Shown here in pieces: positions 1 through 10,027 of a stretch of 64,000 bases of DNA. The stretch lies in contig MU278380.1 in NCBI GenBank assembly GCA_022385755.1, forward strand, positions 1 to 64,000, in the 5' to 3' direction. The notes under the pieces were generated by a model, which did not search any database, was not told the DNA's origin, and was given only the letters and a program-made list of their open reading frames with translations. This DNA is from Trametopsis cervina. Lineage: Eukaryota > Basidiomycota > Agaricomycetes > Polyporales > Irpicaceae. Position 1 is the stretch's first letter, and every line of letters starts with the position of its first letter. Position numbers and translations under genes: made by a program.

Positions 1-239
1 GTGGAACCCAGAGGTTTCTCCCATTGGTTGATAAGGCTATTTCAAATAGAACCTGGCTTACTCAGTAGATCACATGATTAGGTATTAGAGGTCTAGGGAG
101 TTTCAGGGGTCTTCCCTCACATGTATATAAGCCGCCCCTTCTGAGGGTATTGCCCCCCAGTCTTATCCACTCTGTTGATCCAGACTACTCTCTGCTTGCC
201 TACTCAGCACCTCACCACTCTCCAGCCCACTCCATAACC
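1..239 (+). promoter_or_regulatory. Promoter-like, possibly LTR-derived, sequence at the window edge
   Basis: This stretch has no convincing coding frame. It contains a good TATA box (TATATAAG at about 124-131), then a run of C after 150, a pyrimidine-rich tract, and CCTAAACCCTATCC-type sequence near 238-252. This order resembles the U3/R part of a fungal LTR retrotransposon. The left side is cut by the window edge, so no second LTR or target duplication can be checked. It could equally be the promoter of a gene lying to the right on the + strand, although none is seen there. Confidence 0.3.
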
Positions 240-2751
240 CTAAACCCTATCCTCAGGTTTAGACTTTATATTTGGTGAGTAACTAGTTTTGTTACAGCTG
301 GCACGAAGAGGCAGATTCTCTTTCGCTGCCTTGCCATACTGCTCACATGTCTTGCTGCGCTCTGCACCAAAGGATGTTAGTGAGTGCCATTAGCTAATAG
401 GTATCTACGTACTTGTATGGCCTTCCTTCCCACATGCGCCGCATGTCATAATTCGTGCGGCCTTCGTCACCGCTGCTACCACCGTAGTAGTGCCGCGTAA
501 GAGAGGTGCAGTGGACATGGCTGCCCTTGGCTGCACATCCACCACCGGGTAGAGCTCGCGGATGAGCATAACGAGCTCTGCGCCGTATTGATCGGCCCTG
601 CCCCACTTGGTCTCGCGCCGGATATCTTCGCCACTGTTAATCTTGTGGTGGTGGACGCAGTCGACAATCCGCCGAAGAGTCTCGTCGGGCATGACAAGAC
701 CGGGTCCTCGGTCCTCGTAGGTTCCTTCGCCGAACTGTGCGATCGTTTTCTCGATGCGCCAGTCGTCCAAAACGTCGCGCAGGTCCATGTCTTGACGGAT
801 GGTGTCGAATTTCCTGAGTCGGGAACGAGCCGGGATGTGAGCGGGTTTATCGATGGATGTGGCTGGATGGAGAGTGTCGATGGCGAGTCGATTGTGAAGA
901 TCGCAGCAGAGGCGAGCAAGAGGGAGGAGACAGCGCTGGCAGCCAAGAGGTTGGGAGGGGTCGCAGAGCAAGTGGTCTGAGACTGAGGATGTCGTGCGTG
1001 AGAGACAACAACACCACGACCAGAAAAGAAACTCACCAGCCTGATCAAAATTGAACGTAAGCGCCAGAGGTGTCTTCCTACACTTCAGCTTTCGGCGCTC
1101 AGCATTGATGAGATCGTCCATCGCCGCCTCCAACTTCCGCTCTTGCTTCTTCGGTTTCTTCGACTCAGCCTCTGGCCTCTCTGCATACCGCATTCGCCTA
1201 CTCTCTTCATCCTCGATCAAGACCTCCGCTGCAGTCCCACTGCCTCCTGCCGGCACTTCACCAGGGCCATCGACGTCAGACTCGCTATCGCCGTCTTCGC
1301 TACCTGAATCGCTGTGGTTATCGCCATCTAAAGGAGGGTTCGTGACAGGGAGAGGATGGATGGCAACAGGAGCGGGGATATTTCCGCGCGCAGAGGCAAT
1401 ACGCTTCGCTGGAGGGTTCTCTCGCTCCTTTCCCTTTCCCAGTCTTGCGGCGTCCCGCTTTCGCTTCTTCACTGCCTGCCCAAGCTCCTTCCGTTTTGCC
1501 GCCTTCTCTCTCTCCTCGTCAAAGTGCTTCGGCTCAACAAGAAAGATTCCTGTCGCCTCTGTCTCACGGCTACGTCCCCAGCGCCCGAACCGCTGCCAGA
1601 GCTCTATTAATGTACATGTAGCCCTAAATTGGATAACTAGTGAGACATCGGGTATGTCTATGCCCTGTGTGTGTATTAGCTTTGTTGTTACACATAATAA
1701 ACTGCCGCTTACCAAACCAAACGAGTCTGTGCAACATATCCCCCATATTTCTCCTAGTCTCAACTTCTCTACATGACCCCGCTTGAACTTCTCCGACATC
1801 TCGGAATGGAACCACACAATCTTGTGCCGCAGCTCTAATGGGAGTATATTCCGTAGAGCCCTTCCCGCGGAGACAGTTTCGGAGATAGTATTAGAAAATA
1901 TTAGGAATTTTGGTGGTGTAGTATTAGGAGGCTGCTGGAGTACAAAAGCAAGATCCTGGTATGAATTGACAGCGTACTGCATCTTGCGGATTGCTATATG
2001 AATATTTGGTCGGTCCGTTGACCGCAGGAGATATAATAATTTGTCCCGCCGCATCATCAGGATTTCGATCACGTCCTCCTTGACTGTAGCGGACAGCGTT
2101 GCAGAGGCTATTGCGAACAGCGTGTTCTTTAATACAACGTGCCGGAGACGGTTGATCATTCGATATTCCGGGCGGAATGTGCCCCATGTACTTATACAGT
2201 GTGCCTCATCGAAGATTACGCTGATGAGGTGTGCTACGAACGCCGGCTTCTTCAACAACTTCTCAAATCCACCGCCCTGCTTCATCAGCTGCTCCGGGCT
2301 CACTATAATCGCCCGATAAAGCCCGTCTTCAATGTCCTATAATAGCTGAGTAACACATCACATTCAGATACCATGTCGCTCTTACCCTAAAGTTCTGCGC
2401 AGTTGCAGACTTGGAATTGATGGAGATAGCTTTGATGCCAGCGCGGTGCAATTGATCCACGTTCTGGTCACCGAGTAGATTAAGTGCTGTTACGATGATC
2501 TGGATCCCTCGTGGTCGGAACAGCATTGGCAGCCAAAACGCCAGCGTCTTGCCGAGACCAGTCCCCATTTCTAACACAACGTCCTCTCCTCGTAGGATAG
2601 CTTGCCCGAAAAGCACTTGCACGCGGCAGGGTCGAAGGCCAAATGCTTGCTGACATTTTGCACGGATGGTATCGACATCAGGGACAGAGGAAGCAGCAGA
2701 CTCAGAAGATAAGCTCGAAGTCGTGTCGTTCCGCTGGTCCGAATTCGACAT
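240..2751 (-). CDS. RecQ-like superfamily 2 DNA helicase with C-terminal zinc knuckle
   Basis: ATP-dependent DNA helicase of the RecQ-like group. I read five exons: 2386-2751, 1713-2336, 1037-1664, 413-976 and 240-361. All splice phases agree, giving about 767 aa. Visible motifs in order are the Walker A variant MGTGLGKT, the DEAH-box stretch FDEAHCISTWG, the motif III-like SATLSAT, the junction-spanning CCTDSFGL|GIDIPDV (the 48-bp intron 1665-1712 is a multiple of three and sits in this motif), and motif VI QRFGRWGR. The ATP-binding and helicase domains are followed by a long acidic/basic linker. The C-terminus carries a CX2CX4HX5C zinc knuckle (CGACGKEGHTKRSKTC) that depends on the last splice at 362-412. 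No RQC or HRDC domain is evident. The start chosen is MSNSDQ, 11 residues inside a longer frame. The helicase call is firm. The last exon is less certain because it runs into promoter- or LTR-like sequence. Confidence 0.8.
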
Positions 2752-3181
2752 GCAGGATATCAGAAAACAACAGCTGATCACACGTCATGAATACTCTCAG
2801 CGTCTGAGTATATTTCGCGCGCTTATGATATTACTTCGCATACCGCTCTTCCGGCCGAGATCAATTCCTTTGATTACTGCTGTTATTTACCAGTCGTCGC
2901 AGGGAGGGTAGCAGGTTAGAGTTCAAAAAAAAAAGATCGCATCAAATAAAATAACACAAACAAACACGCATGTATTACTACTGAATCCCTCGAGACCTAG
3001 CACAACGTTACGCCCTGCTCTCCCGACCGCGGCGAATGGGTAGGAGTCTGGTTCTTTCTGGTTCCGCAGTCGTGGTAGCTCCCCGCACCGAGTGGTACCG
3101 TTAAACAGGCACCCATACGCGCTGCAACAATAGACTCTGAAGTTGAATGAATCGCGTCTGTCTGTGACTATTACGCCAAGG
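2752..3181. promoter_or_regulatory. Intergenic region between helicase gene and transposon
   Basis: There is no plausible coding frame here. It holds the 5' region of the leftward helicase gene. An A-rich run (about 2926-2935) is the only low-complexity feature. The left copy of the 8-bp duplication begins directly after it at 3182, so this is the pre-insertion flank of the transposon. Confidence 0.5.
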
Positions 3182-3189
3182 TGTGTATG
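3182..3189 (+). repeat. Target site duplication, left copy (TGTGTATG)
   Basis: TGTGTATG lies immediately outside the left inverted repeat. The identical octamer lies immediately outside the right inverted repeat at 9314-9321. Eight bases is the duplication length known for P, hAT and KDZ transposons. Confidence 0.85.
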
Positions 3190-3205
3190 CAAGGGGTGTG
3201 CACGC
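3190..3205 (+). repeat. Left terminal inverted repeat
   Basis: CAAGGGGTGTGCACGC. Its reverse complement matches 9298-9313 with one G/A-type difference. Further inward, the left end reads CCCGATATACC where the right end, read inward, has TTTGATACC. This suggests a longer ancestral repeat eroded by C-to-T changes. Confidence 0.85.
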
Positions 3206-3231
3206 GGTAAGCGCCCGATATACCGTGGGGG

Positions 3232-3270
3232 TGGCTGGGTGGCTCGAGGGTCGTTACGAGGATTTTCTGA
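3232..3270 (+). repeat. Subterminal direct repeat, left copy
   Basis: This 39-bp sequence begins TGGCTGGGTGG, has a central GGTCGTTAC and ends TTTTCTGA. It matches 9239-9277 at about 31 of 39 positions in the same orientation. Subterminal repeats are typical transposase-binding or structural parts of DNA transposons. Here the direct rather than inverted orientation is unusual. Confidence 0.65.
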
Positions 3271-3460
3271 ATATCATCTGTATTGACTATTTTTGGTCCT
3301 GGGAATGTCTATTGCTGCATTATAACACTACACAACGTTTGAGAGGGCGATAAAGACCGTTCTGAGCCTTCTGTTATGAAGATGGCAGGATGTGTGACTG
3401 TGACGCTAGTTACTAACGCCAAATTTTCCTATTGGAAGCTTCCTCTTGGACCCTGTCGAG

Positions 3461-6400
3461 ATGTCGGGGAAGAACACGGTAAATGTCGAGACACCGGTAC
3501 GTTTGCCTGCTGCGCGTCGTCTTATCACTGTACATCTCACAGGCATACAGACAGTACCGAACGTCCGACGCTGCACTCCTTGCAACAAGGACGTGATCCT
3601 CAGCTTCGGCGGCGAAAGGTCTTGGGAATCCCACTGTAACAGCAAGGGACACAAGGCGCAGGTATCAGCTCAGCAGTCTTGAAAACTCACGACGTTCTTC
3701 TCTGCAGTGCCCGCAAAATCTCGTTCCATCGCGGGGTCTAAGGTCCATGCGGCCTCTTTACTAGATACGAGCAAAAATGCAAAGGAACCCTTTGCGGTCG
3801 GTTCCTTATGCAATTCCCCCCGCTCATCCACGGTGAGTACATGCGGTTGCTTCTGGTAATATACTGAATACAACTGACCGAGTCACTTAGGACGGCAGAA
3901 CACATCCGCGGACATTACCTGTGTGGCTGCAGACGCTTCAACGGCTGGTTCTAAGCCTTCCGTTGGCCGTGCCTGTTGCTGAGCCGACACAGACCAATCC
4001 GCTAATAGATCTTACACGCTACGCACTCCCTACCGCTCTCTCTGGTCCAGTCGACATCGACGCCGCATGGGAAGACATCAATCACGCTCTGGACAACGCC
4101 GTAGGGTACAATCGGACACCACACGACCTGCAACAGTTTGTGATGCGTGGGCAGTATGGTATGGATGCAGTTTACAGCTGGCTCAGCAGCTGTGCCGAGT
4201 TCTTGGGCAGTGGCTATGCTGGCCTCCTCGAGCCTCGAGTGCTCAAGCTTTGCACTGCCTTGCAGTTATGGTGAGTTCTGCAATAGATCTCTTATGCTGG
4301 TTCTACTAAGACAGTTGCCAGTGGAGCTTCGGTAGGACCTGTAGGTTCGCCATCGCCATTGCGCCACATATCATACCTCCCCGACGAGGCCGCTTCCGAC
4401 AGTGACAGCGATATTGTCATTGTTGAGCATGCACCTTCAGCCTCACCTCCCGTCTTAATTCATTCGTCCCCCTTGCCACTACGTACACCTCGCGTGCAAC
4501 CCTCTGTTGCATGCCACGGCTTTCTCCTTCCTACTCCCTCTAATAGAACACCCTATGACGTCTACCCCTTTGCTCTCCACACTGCGCGCGCACTGCCCTG
4601 GACACTGCGTATCAGTCCGACGGAACTCCGTCTCTTTGCTATGACTTGCCACTGTACTACAACAACTCCTTCCGGAGTTTGTGCACAATGTGCCGGACTA
4701 GACTGAAATACACATGTGATGAGCATTCGTGACCGGATTCTTTTGGGCTATAAGGACGGATCCCCATACAGTCTACTTCCTGTCCCACAGCTTATCGAAC
4801 GTCTGCGGGAGCGCACGGCAGAGCTTAAGCACCTGAAACTACGGGGTCTCAATATCACGCGCAGTCTCGCATCAAAGACTACGGCTATTACGGACTCGAA
4901 GCGCATTCTTATGGCAATTGCAACCCATCCGATTCCTCGCATTCATGTTGTGTTGACAGTGGCTCGCAAGAAAGGACTGGGTGTCAATGGTCTGCTCAGA
5001 CAGCTTGAGCTTGCGCGGCAGAGCCTTTACAAACCGAAAAGCTACGTGGAAGAGGAATTCCATCAGATGGCCTTATTCTCAAGGCTTGGCGGTGCTCGAG
5101 TTGCGTATCTTGCGCAGCAATCATGTAACTTGCCCTCACAAAGAACTACGGACCGACACCTCGAAGTATTGCCACTACGAGCCTCGCCTGGGTACCCTAC
5201 TATGCAGGAAATGGAAACCAACCTCTCTCGGCAGTTCCGGGATGATGAGAACTACGACGAGTTTGCTGGGTTCACCGAAATTGCAGTCTCAATGCCCCTT
5301 GATGAGATCAAGATCGAAGAGCGATTACGATGGGATGCCAAGACAAATATGATCCTGGGCACAGGCCGCGAGCATGGCTCAGAACGGGTAGCCCTTGACT
5401 TTCGGTCACTTGCGGTGGCTGATACGGTGCTTGATGCTTTGATTCACAGTGATCCCGAAGAACAGGTTCATCTTGCGAAGGAGGTACAGATCTTCTTGGT
5501 TCATTGCAACTTGTTTGATCTCTGACGTGCAATTGCAGGCAACTGTTATTGCAGTACGCGTCCATGCACAAGGCCCACGGCTTAATTATGCCCGCCCATT
5601 TGTCGTTTCAGAAACATGCAAGCACGAAGCGGTGTCAAAGCACAAGTCTTTGATCCGCGGTGCACTGAACGCTCTCAAGCAGCATCAGCTCCCGACAACT
5701 TCTCTACAACTTCGTGTATATACTATTGACTCAGATGGTGACAGTAAACGACGGTTAGCTGCTGCTAGCCTTACTCTTGCACATCGGATGTCTGAGTCTT
5801 CACCACTCTATGAAATCCTCCATCGGCTCGAGCTTTTCAACCTCTACTGCGGCGAAGACGACCTCGTATCAAATATCGACTATGATCATATCTTCAAACG
5901 GCTACGAAATACCGGCTTACGTATCAAGGGTATCACCATTGATAATATCTTTCTCACGCCGTCAATCATCCGCCAACACCTTCTTGATAGCGGCCTTGAG
6001 GTTCGGAAGGTCGATACTCTGCTAGCACCGAATGACAAGCAAAATGTTCCTCTTGCGCAGGGGTTTCTGTCTGCCATCACAGCTCTTGTCGAGGATGGCA
6101 AAAATAAACCTCCTGCCTATCGCGAATCTCGTCGTGCCCTCCGTGCTCTTGGGTTTTTCTTTCATCATGCCCTAGTTACTTACACCGACATTCGCCTTAC
6201 CTTAGGGGAACAGCTGGAGCATTTGAGTGCCCTAGCGCACTGTGGACTTGCCTTGTATTCGCAGTTCAAAGGTGGATTCATCCCCGTGCAGCTCTACTTT
6301 GATATCATGACTATGGTCAAAGCCGCATATTTCAGTGTTGCCAAGACACAGGTGGCTAACCCGCACAGCAAATTCTGGCTCATTCTGTTGGGCACCGACT

Positions 6401-9120
6401 CGTTAGAGAAGCTGTTTGGCATTGTGCGCACCATGATCGGGAATGATACCAACGCCGATCAACTACAACTAGCATCTCGTCTCGGAAGTGCTTCCCTTTG
6501 CTCTCAGCTTCTTCAGTTGCATCCAGAATGGGATAAAGGACCTAACCGTCTGAAACTACGGCCAATGGAAGCAGGGGTTGTCTCACGAGATTATGATCAT
6601 ATCACACCAGCACTTTGGATCGGTGATCTCAGTGTTTCGAAGGTAGTTCTTTGGACAAGCTGGAAACGAGGAGCGACTATTGCATCTGAGGAGATGGCCA
6701 GGTGCGGAATTGCCACAACGTTCACGGAGATGCATCAAAACGGCCTCGACATCCTTTGCCCATTTCGAGCTGGAAGTACAGTACTTCTCGCAGGACTTAC
6801 AACGGGAGAGCGGGAGGAAGATGATGACGAGATCGATGTTCCTGTACTTGCCCCCGAAATGCCCGAAAACACCTCTGATCCACAACAGATGGCACCCGAG
6901 CAAGAGAGTATTAATGAAGAACTTGAGCCAGACCTCGAGGACATTGCCAGCGCAGATCCGAACACGAGCTTGCCTGATGAATGCACAGCCACACATGATG
7001 CCTTTGTCGACATTGGTTCCGGGAAGAAACGACACAAAGGCACTGTCCTTAAGATCTACTCGTCTGCGCTCTCTGTCAAAAACTCAAAGGATCGATTGAA
7101 ACGAGTATGTGGCTTATCAACGTTTAATAACACCTCCTACATGTCCATGTCATCATCTCCCGAAGATCTCGACGCCCCAACGACAGCTATCGAGGACCCT
7201 ATTGCGACACTTGTCCGGTGCAATGCTCAGATCTGGCTTGCACTGGGAATCATTGTCGAAATCAAAGTCAACAATGTTCGTGCCTCTTCGCTTCCCACGG
7301 CACAATTGTGCGAGCCGAATGTTCGTTTACGTGTTCAAGTCATGAAGCTCGCAGTTGTGAAGGGTATGATAGAGGGTGACATAGTCGAGCCCTCATCTGA
7401 CGTGCTAGAGGTTGAGGACAATCCCGATGCAGAGCAATGGGAATGGGTTGGTACATATGAGGTCCTGTCCGGCCAAACGTCATCGCGCGAGCTAGATGGG
7501 CGGTTCGTTGAGGCTGTAAACCCGTCTACTGCCTTCTCGTCTCAGCTTGGAAAGGGAGATGAACAGACATACCGCATGTCATCAACCAGTCTGCGAACAA
7601 TTGCCACACTGCTGTTTGAGCGTGTACGCGAGAGCGATGAAGCTAATCAGCTGCCGACAATCAAACTGTCAGATACGTTTCCGTATCGATCACTAAAAGG
7701 TGAGTCTTCCGCGGTGTCACAGAAAACAAACGACTCACGATTGCGCTCAGGTCAAGCCTGTTTTCTGTGTAAGACCGAGGGCGAGTCCGACATCTCCTAC
7801 CAAGATCAATTCCGCTGTGCTCGTTGTCCTATGTTATCCCTCGGAACAGGACCAAAGCTATTGGAGCATATGGGCGCACATATCCTACACGATCAAGTAT
7901 TCCTCGGTGCGCAGGACCCATGTGGCCTGTGCTTGAGTATCAGCGCGTGCTGCGCGGTTCGTCTTGGTAAAGGGACAAGTGGGGCGGAGATTGTTGATCT
8001 AGAGCAGTCGCGCTGCCCCAACCTTTTTAAGATTTCACTCGGTGCTGCGCGGAAATCAACACTTAACTCACCGTGTTCAAATGCCCCTATGCATTGTCCA
8101 CTCTGCCCAATGCCATCGAACGCCGTGTGGCGCTACAATCTGGCTAGTCACCTTCGACAAATCCACAAAGCAAACCCGGACCTATATCGCGACCTGTGGG
8201 TCATTGAAGACAACGAACGCGAAGCTATGCTGCAAAAGTATAACGCAGTCCCTCGTAATCAGGGAAAGAAAAAAGCTAAGGACACACCGTCACGTGCGCT
8301 ATCAGTCTCCACTGGGCATACCTCGTCCATTGTGATAAGGTATGTGATTTGTTTGTGAGGTGCATAGACGACAAACTCAAAATATACTACAGAGACATCA
8401 ATCCGAACAGCGTGCCAATCTCCTTTGGAGATTGGGATGCAGACGAAGAATCATCTGCGCATACCATTCCCGAAGTCAGCATTCGAAAAAGAAAGCATGA
8501 TAGCACTGACCAGCAACATGCTGCGCTTGGTAGCGCGCCCGAAAAAGAGCACGAACTGGCGGCTCAACACACTACGCCCATCCCTTTGTACGAGACCACC
8601 GGTACGTCCCATGCTGCCTTTATAACACTCTCTTGACCTTGCTGCACAGCAGTAGCAGAAAGTTGCAATCAGCCCGATCTGCTCGAGCATCAGAACGACA
8701 CCTCTATGGCAGAGGAATCAAAAGCATCACCTGTACAATATCCTGACGAGAGCGAAGTCCAGTTGCTCTCGGCTCAAAACCACCTGCAAACCGATGATAG
8801 CCACAATATTGATGATATGTATTACTCACCACCGTTGTTACAAAACAGCAGCAATCCGCCTGGTAAAAACGACACCGCCGAGCTTGATATCGCCGAGACG
8901 TTCTGTTCCTGCGGAGGCGATGAATCCGGTGACATGGTTGAGTGTGACAAGTGCGACGGATGGGTGAGTAATTCGTACCTGCTCAATTACACTCGCTCAT
9001 TGACCACTGCACTAGTTTCACTTCGAATGTGTTGGACTAGCACAGGCACCCTCAGCTGAGCGCAAGTGGTTCTGTCCTGGCTGCGCCTCAAGAAAGCGAA
9101 AGCGACGTCGTCGGTACTAG
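3461..9120 (+). pseudogene. P-element-like transposase with zinc fingers and PHD finger, probably inactivated
   Basis: Exons I read: 3461-3496, 3551-3661, 3708-3832, 3891-4270, 4322-5483, 5539-7699, 7751-8339, 8393-8601, 8650-8963 and 9016-9120. In order, the product has an N-terminal U1-like zinc finger (CX2C then RSWESHCNSKGHKAQ). Next is a region starting PLDEIKIEERLRWDAKTN that resembles the first catalytic block of P/THAP9 transposases. Then comes YDHIFKRLRNTGLR, like the P-family HxxKxxRN segment, and LGTDSLEKLFGIVRTMIGND, like the P-family LFxxIRxxGGxND block. A CX2C/HX3H finger and a C2H2 finger (CPLC to HLRQIHK) follow. A complete C4HC3 PHD finger is formed across the last intron, and the tail is RKRKRRRR. 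There are two lesions: a TGA at 4704-4706 inside an otherwise continuous frame, and a phase mismatch of one base between exons 2 and 3, as if one G was lost at the donor near 3662. Hence pseudogene. Confidence 0.75.
8908..9105 (+). other. PHD zinc finger coding segment of the transposase
   Basis: The Cys4-His-Cys3 pattern is read as CSC, CDKCDGW, HFEC and CPGC. It is split by the intron at 8964-9015, exactly after the Trp codon, and all eight ligands are present. PHD fingers of this class usually read histone H3 tails. This one lies at the extreme C-terminus, just before a basic nuclear-localisation-like tail. Confidence 0.8.
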
Positions 9121-9238
9121 GATCACGGAGCGCTCGACGCGCGAGGCTCTATTCCGAGGCTGTGATGTAATAATATCAAACATATGCCTAATATAGCAGT
9201 CGTATGCCCATATATGGAGCGTGAGAATTGATGGCAGC

Positions 9239-9277
9239 TGGCTGGGTGGGCCAGAGGTCGTTACTAATATTTTCTGA
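9239..9277 (+). repeat. Subterminal direct repeat, right copy
   Basis: Same orientation as 3232-3270 and about 79% identical. It lies 20 bp inside the right inverted repeat, against 26 bp at the left end. Confidence 0.65.
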
Positions 9278-9297
9278 CCTGGTATCAAATATTTTCT

Positions 9298-9313
9298 GCG
9301 TGCATACCCCTTG
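9298..9313 (+). repeat. Right terminal inverted repeat
   Basis: GCGTGCATACCCCTTG, the inverted partner of 3190-3205, followed at once by the right 8-bp duplication. Confidence 0.85.
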
Positions 9314-9321
9314 TGTGTATG
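9314..9321 (+). repeat. Target site duplication, right copy (TGTGTATG)
   Basis: Identical to 3182-3189. It is part of a slightly TG/TA-rich local sequence, so a chance match cannot be wholly excluded, but it abuts the inverted repeat exactly. Confidence 0.8.
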
Positions 9322-10027
9322 TGTATCTTTTCCCAGCCCGTATGATGTATGCCAAAGCTGTACCTAGAGGGCGCGCCGAAGTGGGCGCTGGATGTATGAC
9401 AATGAGGCTCGGGGGGTAGGTCATCTGGCTCTAGCCCAAATGACAGCTGCATGGGAGGACGTGAAGCAGCATTTACGTGGATTGAGTTCCCAAACCCAGT
9501 GAGCCTTGCCATTCCCTCTGCATCGACGACCCGCTGTTATTGGAGATAAACTAACCCTATGGCACAAACCCCTGATAACAATAGCTCAACACCCGGTTCT
9601 CTTTCTCTTTCTCAGTCGAATGGGTCCTTCAGATGTACAGTATATACTCTCCCCTTATTCTTTTCAAGCACTGTTTCGTAGCAAGAAAACAAGGATCTTC
9701 CGTCCATCCTACCACTCGATATTCTTCACTTCGCAGCGGATACCTCTCAGTGATCCATTCACAAGCTCGGCGGCCACCAGGGCGGAAATGACGGTAGCTG
9801 GAATCCAAAAGCAAGCCTCTGCGCCGTGCTTTTGGGTTAAGATGGTCCGCCAAACGTTGAGTCGGACACAGCCGTGATTCAGTGTCCATATATCAAGTGG
9901 GGCATCCCACGACCATTCCTTCCTTCAAACCTTGTGACAAAAGGCGGAACCATGATGTCTTTGGTGGGCAGTGCGCTCGTTTGCTTATCTCTTTCCTTCC
10001 GCTCATGCTGCATTCCCCCCCTCTGTG
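9322..10027. promoter_or_regulatory. Intergenic region upstream of the first DUF6535-type gene
   Basis: About 700 bp without a convincing gene. The short frames present have no recognisable domain or splice consistency. It presumably contains the promoter of the gene at 10028. A TATATACT stretch near 9642-9650 is the only TATA-like element noted. Confidence 0.4.

Larger units (their letters stand above)
3190..9313 (+). mobile_element. P-element-like DNA transposon (class II, TIR)
   Basis: A 6124-bp unit is bounded by inverted repeats CAAGGGGTGTGCACGC (3190-3205) and GCGTGCATACCCCTTG (9298-9313). These match at 15 of 16 positions, and weaker similarity continues inward for another 15-20 bases. 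Perfect 8-bp direct duplications TGTGTATG flank both ends. The unit holds one large rightward gene with P-type transposase features and nothing else. Inside each end is a 39-bp sequence in direct orientation (3232-3270 and 9239-9277). The CAAGG terminus and 8-bp duplication fit the P superfamily as I know it; hAT and KDZ are the alternatives. The neighbouring helicase is outside the element. Confidence 0.85.

Noticed and set aside
588..1776. Open frames on the + strand across 588-1776
   Set aside because: They lie antisense to helicase exons with well-matched motifs and have no domains of their own.
3461..9120. KDZ (Kyakuja-Dileera-Zisupton) transposase
   Set aside because: The 8-bp duplication would fit, but the cysteine-cluster and YDxxC(Q/K)W-type motifs expected of KDZ proteins are not seen. 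The P-type segments fit better.
240..9313. Helicase and transposase as one divergent two-gene mobile element
   Set aside because: The inverted repeats and 8-bp duplications enclose only the transposase gene. The helicase lies outside the left boundary.
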